From NCBI GenBank assembly GCA_029548025.1, contig JAKPOE010000353.1, forward strand, positions 1-11,222: a stretch of 11,222 nt of DNA, in the 5' to 3' direction. A program made the translations under genes and the position numbers. Numbering within the stretch: the first letter of the stretch is position 1; each line of letters starts with the position of its first letter. This stretch comes from Spirochaetota bacterium. Its GTDB lineage: Bacteria > Spirochaetota > UBA4802 > UB4802. The notes under the pieces are model-generated. The model did not search any database, was not told the DNA's origin, and worked only from the letters and a program-made list of their open reading frames with translations. Positions 6,425-11,222 of the stretch are shown piece by piece.

Positions 6425-6887
6425 GTTTCTTCTTTTTCATTAACTCATGTAAATAGAGTGCATCTGCTTTATCAATTGCACGTACAGTATCATTCTTCAT
6501 TTTGTACAATGTTTCAGCCTTTGCAATCCGCACCACATGTCCATCTATTTCCTTACTATCCCATGCAATGTCTTCATAACAAAACGCATCACCTAATCTG
6601 GTAATAATATCAATATAAAATCCATCCGGCGAACCATATCGTACAACCTGATAGTTAACAAGCATATCACGATTTATTTCTTCAATACTCATATCGTGAA
6701 AAACAGAAAATAATGCTTTTTTTAAGCGTATAATATTATCATCGTGTGGATTTACAAAAATATCAATATCTTGAGTCAGTCGTGGCATGCCATATAAAAT
6801 CACCGCATATCCGCCAATTAAAACATAGTCAACATCTTCTTTATTCAATGCTTCAATGAATGTTATGAATCGTTCAAATAAATCCAT
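6414..6887 (-). CDS. Minimal nucleotidyltransferase (Pol beta fold, DUF6036/AbiEii-like)
   Basis: A 157-residue protein from ATG 6887. Motifs of the fold: DYVLIGGYAVILYG (20-33, with GG 25-26), then RLTQDIDIFV (36-45, Asp 40 and 42 as metal ligands), and a third acidic residue D93 in FYIDII. A lysine-rich C-terminal helix follows (KMKNDTVRAIDKADALYLHEL). Such proteins transfer a nucleotide to a protein or RNA target, and many belong to toxin-antitoxin or phage-defence pairs. A TTG at 6932 would add 15 residues but overlap the neuB-like gene by 20 nt; ATG 6887 is preferred because AGAGAT stands about 8 nt upstream and family similarity starts there. It is not a CMP-sialate synthetase (NeuA), despite following a NeuB-like gene. 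The target is unknown. Confidence 0.8.
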   Translation of the reverse strand: MDLFERFITFIEALNKEDVDYVLIGGYAVILYGMPRLTQDIDIFVNPHDDNIIRLKKALFSVFHDMSIEEINRDMLVNYQVVRYGSPDGFYIDIITRLGDAFCYEDIAWDSKEIDGHVVRIAKAETLYKMKNDTVRAIDKADALYLHELMKKKKHDL

Positions 6888-6912
6888 ATTAATATCTCTA
6901 ATAAACGGATTA

Positions 6913-7962
6913 TCAATCCATATCGTTTTCAAATAGTGGCATATCTTTTATAATATCCCGTTTTATTTTTTTACCAACTATTTTGTCCAGGTATAGTGGC
7001 GATAGTCCCACGCCAGGCCGTTTCAGTGTTATATGTTCTTCAGTTACTATTGTTCCCTTTTTAATATCCTGCGCTGCAAATATACTGCGACGAGCAGAGC
7101 GAGCTACATCAGCCTCAGCATCGTGATAATCTATTGCGCCATCACCCATCATGGTATAAGCCATATGTATATCGTCAACATAGCGTTTGAACGCTTCAGG
7201 CGATAATGACACATCCTTATCAACGCAGTCATGATCATTGGACAATTTAAAGTGCTTTTCAAATACCAGTGCACCTGATGCCACTGCCATCATGGATGCA
7301 CGATTATCATTGGTATGGTCGGAAAATCCAACGGGCACACCATACTTGTGTTGTAAATGCTGGATGCGCAACAAATTGATTGCATGGGGAGGAACGGGAT
7401 ACAATGATATACAGTGCAATAAAACAATGTTGTTAACGCCCCTTTCCTGTAAAAGTTTTATAGCATGGTCAATCTCGTATGAATGCGATATTCCCGTTGA
7501 ACATAGTACCGGTTTTCTGGTTGCTGCAATGTTTTTAATCAAGGGCACATTGGTAATTTCGGATGAGGCAATTTTATATAGGGGGACCTGCAATTGCTCA
7601 AGCATGGCAAATGATGGCAGATCAAAACAGGATGCAAAAAATATTACACCATCCTCTTTTGCAATTTGTTGTAATTTCGTATAATCACTTTGTGTAAGCT
7701 CAAATTGTTTAAAAAAGGTAATCATGGAATCATCATAATGCGGCGGTTGATTGTTGATAAGCGAGCGGGTATATACCGAGTATAACAGTTCGGCATTGAT
7801 TATCTGAAATTTGACTAAATCCGCACCGGAATCTGCTGCCCGGTGAATGAGTTCAATTGCTTCATTAAGGTTGCCATTATGATTGAGTCCAATCTCAGCA
7901 ATGACAACAGGCTTTTTTTGAGCTATTTTTTCTAAATATCTGTTGTGAAAATTAGTTTCCAT
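6913..7962 (-). CDS. neuB: NeuB/SpsE-family sialic-acid-type synthase
   Basis: A 349-residue enzyme from ATG 7962 (an in-frame GTG at 7974 would add four residues; neither has a strong ribosome site). It should condense phosphoenolpyruvate with an N-acetyl amino sugar to form a nonulosonic acid such as N-acetylneuraminic or legionaminic acid, in the cytoplasm. Evidence from the family: AEIGLNHNGNLNEAIELI near the start, ADLVKFQ, YKIASSE, STGISHS, LLHC.SLYPVP, VGFSDHT and FEKHFKL in the TIM-barrel part. A C-terminal SAF (antifreeze-like) domain of about 60 residues follows (RRSIFAAQDIKKGTIV, LKRPGVGLSP, GKKIKRDI). Length is normal. Companion genes (NeuA, NeuC, PseB-type) are absent here, so the exact sugar cannot be stated and the symbol names the family only. 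The downstream nucleotidyltransferase gene follows after 25 bp. Confidence 0.88.
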   Translation of the reverse strand: METNFHNRYLEKIAQKKPVVIAEIGLNHNGNLNEAIELIHRAADSGADLVKFQIINAELLYSVYTRSLINNQPPHYDDSMITFFKQFELTQSDYTKLQQIAKEDGVIFFASCFDLPSFAMLEQLQVPLYKIASSEITNVPLIKNIAATRKPVLCSTGISHSYEIDHAIKLLQERGVNNIVLLHCISLYPVPPHAINLLRIQHLQHKYGVPVGFSDHTNDNRASMMAVASGALVFEKHFKLSNDHDCVDKDVSLSPEAFKRYVDDIHMAYTMMGDGAIDYHDAEADVARSARRSIFAAQDIKKGTIVTEEHITLKRPGVGLSPLYLDKIVGKKIKRDIIKDMPLFENDMD

Positions 7963-8519
7963 ACCATAACACACTGTATTTCATCTTTCTCTAAGTTTTA
8001 TACAATAAATGAATATTTCATTCATTAATATTTGTTTTACAATAGCATGAATGAGCTTTGCCATCATGTTTTATTTGTCTACTTTTTATTGATACCGTTA
8101 CACATATTTTTTATTATTTAAAAATTAAACTAATAAACTGCTATACCCTGCTTGTGCTCATGTTCACAATGATGCATTCAGAATATGCCCGTGAGAAGTT
8201 CCCCTACAAAAGTGATAAAAAAATAATACTATCATTGAGATTTACAGGTATACAACGTCATTTGCCATAGATATGAAATTAGCACGTGTTTTATTTTCTG
8301 TACAATGTTTCCATGTATTGTCAACTACTTTATTGTGATTGGCATTAATGTTTATAATAAGAGTTTTTATTCTCACATAATTTTATTATTGACAAATTTT
8401 GATTTTATAATTCAAATCTCTATACTCTATGGTTGTATCAATCTCATGATGATTAACCATCGTTGAAACAAGCTATCAGCTATAAAATTTATTACTTGCA
8501 TTATAGCTTTTTTTAAACA
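7963..8519. other. Long AT-rich intergenic region
   Basis: A stretch of 557 bp between the divergent neuB-like gene and glpK, without a convincing gene. It holds a perfect inverted repeat AATGAA-TAT-TTCATT (8008-8022), a TTGACA at 8389-8394, a TATAAT at 8406-8411 (only 11 bp after that TTGACA, too close to pair), a weak promoter candidate TTGATT (8399-8404), 16 bp, TATACT (8421-8426), and the terminator-like hairpin at 8478-8514. A 70-codon open frame at 8058-8270 is not supported. Confidence 0.6.
8478..8514 (+). terminator. Terminator-like hairpin in the glpK leader (possible attenuator)
   Basis: AGCTATAA (8478-8485), 15-nt loop, TTATAGCT (8501-8508), running into a T-run 8508-8514. The 3' arm could also pair with a second AGCTAT at 8471-8476, giving an alternative fold. 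It ends 56 nt before the glpK start. The stem is AU-rich, so strong termination alone is doubtful. Leader control of glycerol genes by an RNA-binding antiterminator (GlpP) is known in Bacillus; that this is such a site is inference. Confidence 0.4.
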
Positions 8520-8570
8520 ATGAGTGCATACCATGAACTATCGCCTAAGAAAATACTATCGGAGATCACT

Positions 8571-10055
8571 ATGGGCAAGAAATTTCTTATTGCAATTGAT
8601 TTAGGTACCACAGGGAACCGTGTATTCTGCTTTGATGAACATGGGCTTCCCATCTCCAGCAGTTATGCTGAATTTACACAATATTTTCCAAAACCAGGCT
8701 GGGTTGAACACAATGCCATGGAGATATGGGATTCGGTTGCACAACTTATCCCTGATGCTATTGCAAAAGGAAATTTAAATCCAAATGATGCTATTGCTAT
8801 TGGAATAACAAATCAACGGGAAACTTCAGTTTTATGGAATGAAGAAACCGGCAAACCAATCTACAATGCTATCGTATGGCAGTGCCGCAGAACTACCGAT
8901 ATATGCAATCAGCTTAAAGAAGCTGGCTACGAAGAACTATTCAGAGAAAAAACAGGGCTTGTCATTGACGCATATTTTTCGGGCACCAAAGTAAAGTGGA
9001 TGCTTGATAATGTTAAGGGGGCTCGTGATTTAGCAAAAAGTGGCAAATTGTTATTTGGAACTATCGACACATGGATTTTATGGAAACTTACCGGTGGAAA
9101 ATCACATAAAACCGATTATACAAATGCATCGCGAACATTAATGTTTAATATTAAAAACAAAAGCTGGGATCTGGAGCTCCTTGAAATACTTAATATTCCG
9201 CGAACAATTTTGCCCGAAGTGAGGGAATCTGCCTCATATTTTGGCGAAACACAGGGAGTACCTGGATTGCCTGATGCGATTACCATAGGTGGCATAGCCG
9301 GTGACCAGCAGGCAGCAATGGTAGGACAAAACTGCGTATTTGAAGGAACTTCAAAAAATACCTATGGTACTGGCTGTTTTATGCTTCTTAACATGGGAAA
9401 TGAATGGATACTGTCAAAACACGGCCTGGTTACCACATTAACCTGTGACAACAAGGGGCAGCCAGTCTTTGCATTTGAGGGCTCAGTATTTATTGGCGGT
9501 GCTGTAGTCCAATGGCTTCGTGATTATATGAAATTCATTGAAAAAAGCTCCGATGCTGAGAAGGTTTCACTTTCAGTAAATAAAGAAGATGAGGTTGTAT
9601 TTGTCCCGGCATTTGTTGGATTGGGTGCACCTTATTGGAAAATGGATGCACGCGGTGCAATCTTTGGCTTAACCCGTGATACAACACCTGAACAGATTGT
9701 TCGTGCTGCGGTTAAGTCCACTGCTTTACAATCGTATGAATTACTTGAAGCTATGCAAAGCGATTCAGGAAAAAACATCCATGAACTCAGAGTGGATGGG
9801 GGAGCAACCCGTGACACATACCTGATGCAATATCAGTCTGACATACTGGGTATACCGGTTTTGCTACCCGAAATTACTGAATCAACAGCATTGGGAGCAG
9901 CATATTTAGCAGGTATTACCGGCAAGGTTTATAACACTATCGATGAAGTAGCAAAATTTAATAAAATTGCAAAACGATATAACCCATCAATGAATGAAAC
10001 AACCAGGCAGCGTGAGATTAATTTGTGGAAGAATGCTGTCAGGCGATTGTTATAA
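8571..10055 (+). CDS. glpK: Glycerol kinase
   Basis: A 494-residue FGGY-family kinase that phosphorylates glycerol with ATP to sn-glycerol 3-phosphate, feeding lipid synthesis or glycolysis through a G3P dehydrogenase. Motifs: DLGTTGNR phosphate loop (10-17), GWVEHNAMEIW (43-53), NQRET (81-85), IVWQCRRT (101-108), TDYTNASRTLMFN (181-193), GIAGDQQAAMVGQ (241-253), KNTYGTGCFML (262-272), FVPAFVGLGAPYW (344-356) and RVDGGATRD (407-415). Glycerol-contact residues R83, E84, W103, Y135, D245 and F270 fall at about the same numbers as in the E. coli enzyme, supporting ATG 8571; GGAG at 8561-8564 is 6 nt upstream. An in-frame ATG at 8520 would add 17 residues that do not look like the family. DLGTTGNR replaces the more common DQGTTSSR. 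No glpF or glpD is in the window. Confidence 0.95.
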   Translation: MGKKFLIAIDLGTTGNRVFCFDEHGLPISSSYAEFTQYFPKPGWVEHNAMEIWDSVAQLIPDAIAKGNLNPNDAIAIGITNQRETSVLWNEETGKPIYNAIVWQCRRTTDICNQLKEAGYEELFREKTGLVIDAYFSGTKVKWMLDNVKGARDLAKSGKLLFGTIDTWILWKLTGGKSHKTDYTNASRTLMFNIKNKSWDLELLEILNIPRTILPEVRESASYFGETQGVPGLPDAITIGGIAGDQQAAMVGQNCVFEGTSKNTYGTGCFMLLNMGNEWILSKHGLVTTLTCDNKGQPVFAFEGSVFIGGAVVQWLRDYMKFIEKSSDAEKVSLSVNKEDEVVFVPAFVGLGAPYWKMDARGAIFGLTRDTTPEQIVRAAVKSTALQSYELLEAMQSDSGKNIHELRVDGGATRDTYLMQYQSDILGIPVLLPEITESTALGAAYLAGITGKVYNTIDEVAKFNKIAKRYNPSMNETTRQREINLWKNAVRRLL

Positions 10056-10117
10056 TCACATATTACTGTTGCATCGAATGTAACAAACATCAACATTTAC
10101 TATTGCAAGGAGGCGCT

Positions 10118-10315
10118 ATGGCTAAACCATTACTGGGTGAAATACTTGTAGAAGATGCTGTGATAACCAAGGAGCAGCTTAATGAAGCTCTTGCTATCCA
10201 GAAACGTGATGGAGGGCTTATTGGTATAATACTGATGAATTTAGGATATATCAACGAATCTACATTGGTCAAATATTTAGCTGTACAGGCAGAACGAGTT
10301 ATCAAATCAGAATAG
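10118..10315 (+). CDS. Stand-alone GspE-N/MshEN-like domain protein
   Basis: A 65-residue protein made of two tandem repeats of about 24 residues: LLGEILVEDAVITKEQLNEALAIQ (5-28, split here as LLGEILVEDAVI and TKEQLNEALAIQ) and LIGIILMNLGYI then NESTLVKYLAVQ. This is the pattern of the N-terminal domain of type II secretion and type IV pilus ATPases (GspE/PilB/MshE), which can bind cyclic di-GMP. Here there is no ATPase attached. The arginine that opens the RLG motif is leucine in both repeats, so ligand binding is uncertain. AAGGAGG (10107-10113) lies 4 nt before the ATG and fixes the start. It follows glpK by 62 bp, perhaps in the same transcript, and converges with the kinase gene on the other strand with an 8-bp gap and no visible terminator between them. 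Confidence 0.8.
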   Translation: MAKPLLGEILVEDAVITKEQLNEALAIQKRDGGLIGIILMNLGYINESTLVKYLAVQAERVIKSE

Positions 10316-10323
10316 AATTAGCT

Positions 10324-11222
10324 TTATTCCTGTAAAGTATTGTATCTACGTGCCATAATCTCATTGGTAAGTTTAATGATTGTATCTATCTTGAACGGTT
10401 TTCTGAGAACACCCTCTAATCCCATCATCAATAGTTTGTCTATATCAGGTATTGAATCAACTCCTGTAATAAATACAACATCCGTGGCAGGGCTTACATC
10501 ATGTATTGATTTAAATACTGCATCACCTTTATAGCCTGGCATCAAATAATCTAAAAATACAATATCGATATCCTCAAATGTGCAAATATCAATAGCCTCC
10601 TGCCCATTATCGGTTGTTAAAACCTGGTACCCCATACGTTCAAAAGCTGAAGACAAAAATTGTCGAATTGGCTCCTCATCATCTACTATCAATATCCTGA
10701 CTTCACCTAAATATAGCATCTCTTTTTCTTCTTTTTTTTCAGCATCAGCAAATGAAGGATTAAATTTTTTAAAATATATGGTTACCTCATTACATTTTGC
10801 TGGATCATGACATAGTGTCATATCCCCACCATGGCTTTTCATAATGCCAAATGCAATAGCTAAACTTATTCCATTACCTACACTATCAACTCCATTGGTA
10901 GCTTTTATTTTATCAGGATCTCCATTTTCCCAGCATCCTGGAACACCATCATTGACAAACTTTAACATCACCGCATCACTGTTAAACGATGTTTCAATAG
11001 TTACAGTTCCTTTTTTATTGGGTTTGATTGCTGAACGCGCATGAGTAATCAAATTGAGCAACACCTCTTTTATCTGTCGTGGATCTACAAATACTTCCGG
11101 AACTTTACCTAATTTTAATTTACATTCAATTGATTCTTTTTCCAGTGTAAATCGTTGTACATCCACTATCTCTTTGATTAAATCATTTATTGAACAATAC
11201 TCAAAAGAAATTTCTTTGCCGG
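10324..11222 (-). CDS. Hybrid sensor kinase, C-terminal part (HATPase + receiver), partial
   Basis: The frame is open to the right edge of the window, so the 5' part, including any sensor and H-box region, is missing. About 298 residues are visible. Counting from the valine/GTG at 11166, a histidine-kinase ATPase domain covers about 15-135. Its N-box reads EVLLNLITHARSAI, with His where the second, magnesium-binding Asn of NLxxNA normally stands. The G1 region is FVNDGVPG, the F-box is not recognisable, and the G2 region is GNGISLAIAFGIMKSHGG. A receiver domain follows at about 157-270: acidic pair D162/D163 in IVDDEE, phospho-acceptor D206 in FLDYLMPG, T234 in VFITG and K256 in RKPF, all intact. 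The receiver should accept phosphate; the kinase may be weak or inactive. The stop at 10324 is 8 bp from the converging MshEN-like gene. Confidence 0.88.
   Translation of the reverse strand, partial: GKEISFEYCSINDLIKEIVDVQRFTLEKESIECKLKLGKVPEVFVDPRQIKEVLLNLITHARSAIKPNKKGTVTIETSFNSDAVMLKFVNDGVPGCWENGDPDKIKATNGVDSVGNGISLAIAFGIMKSHGGDMTLCHDPAKCNEVTIYFKKFNPSFADAEKKEEKEMLYLGEVRILIVDDEEPIRQFLSSAFERMGYQVLTTDNGQEAIDICTFEDIDIVFLDYLMPGYKGDAVFKSIHDVSPATDVVFITGVDSIPDIDKLLMMGLEGVLRKPFKIDTIIKLTNEIMARRYNTLQE

Noticed and set aside
6414..6932. Nucleotidyltransferase as NeuA (CMP-nonulosonate synthetase) because it follows neuB
   Set aside because: It has the GG...DxD pattern of the Pol beta-type fold and only 157 residues; the NeuA motifs are absent.
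7238..7684. 148-codon frame on the plus strand opposite neuB
   Set aside because: It is a shadow of the well-supported NeuB-like gene, with no ribosome site or recognisable domain.
8058..8270. 70-codon open frame in the intergenic region before glpK
   Set aside because: No ribosome site, odd hydrophobic then basic composition with no family pattern, and high AT content that makes chance open frames likely.
8389..8411. TTGACA and TATAAT boxes before glpK taken as one promoter
   Set aside because: The boxes are only 11 bp apart, too close for a sigma70 promoter; each could at most belong to another, weaker pair.
8520..8570. Upstream ATG at 8520 as the glpK start
   Set aside because: The 17 added residues are not family-like, a GGAG site lies directly before ATG 8571, and active-site numbering matches the later start.
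10025..10117. N-terminal extension of the MshEN-like protein starting inside glpK
   Set aside because: The extra 31 residues are cysteine-rich and unlike the domain, and AAGGAGG before ATG 10118 defines the start.
1..11222. CRISPR arrays, tRNA or rRNA genes, transposases
   Set aside because: None seen by eye: no regularly spaced identical repeats, no cloverleaf or rRNA-like stretches, and no transposase-like protein in any frame.

Overview
The window is an AT-rich bacterial segment with anaerobe-type chemistry: oxygen-sensitive 2-hydroxyacyl-CoA dehydratase/benzoyl-CoA reductase-type subunits, plus a CIRCE heat-shock operator that implies an HrcA repressor elsewhere in the genome. Low GC, CIRCE, NeuB, a free-standing MshEN-like domain and a glycerol kinase beginning DLGTTGNR fit a diderm such as a free-living spirochaete. 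That placement is only a guess; no rRNA or marker gene is present.

Left block (5-5465). A leftward cluster reads from 4271 to 5: two paired Fe-S dehydratase/reductase subunits 14 bp apart, then, after a 188-bp gap holding dispersed repeats, an AMP-forming acyl-CoA ligase. An IclR-family regulator is divergent to it. The divergent region holds two strong sigma70-like promoters whose start sites nearly coincide, with a TACGA/TCGTA operator array between and over them. The simplest reading is that an acid is activated to its CoA thioester by the ligase, processed by the dehydratase/reductase pair, and that the IclR protein controls the genes. The ATP-dependent electron activator such systems need is not in the window.

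Middle block (5466-8519). Directly after iclR is the most unusual element: a good promoter, a perfect CIRCE operator and an intrinsic terminator within about 110 bp, with no reading frame between. It looks like an HrcA-controlled small RNA of about 74 nt, or the relic of a heat-shock operon. Then, on the minus strand, come a small exported protein of unknown function, a 76-aa protein overlapping a minimal nucleotidyltransferase gene, and a NeuB/SpsE-type sugar acid synthase upstream of both. A 557-bp AT-rich stretch (7963-8519) appears non-coding and ends in a terminator-like hairpin in the leader of the next gene.

Right block (8520-11222). Glycerol kinase (glpK) is followed on the same strand by a 65-residue GspE-N/MshEN-like protein. 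Converging on them is the 3' part of a hybrid sensor kinase gene that runs off the right edge; its ATPase domain has altered motifs while its receiver domain is intact.
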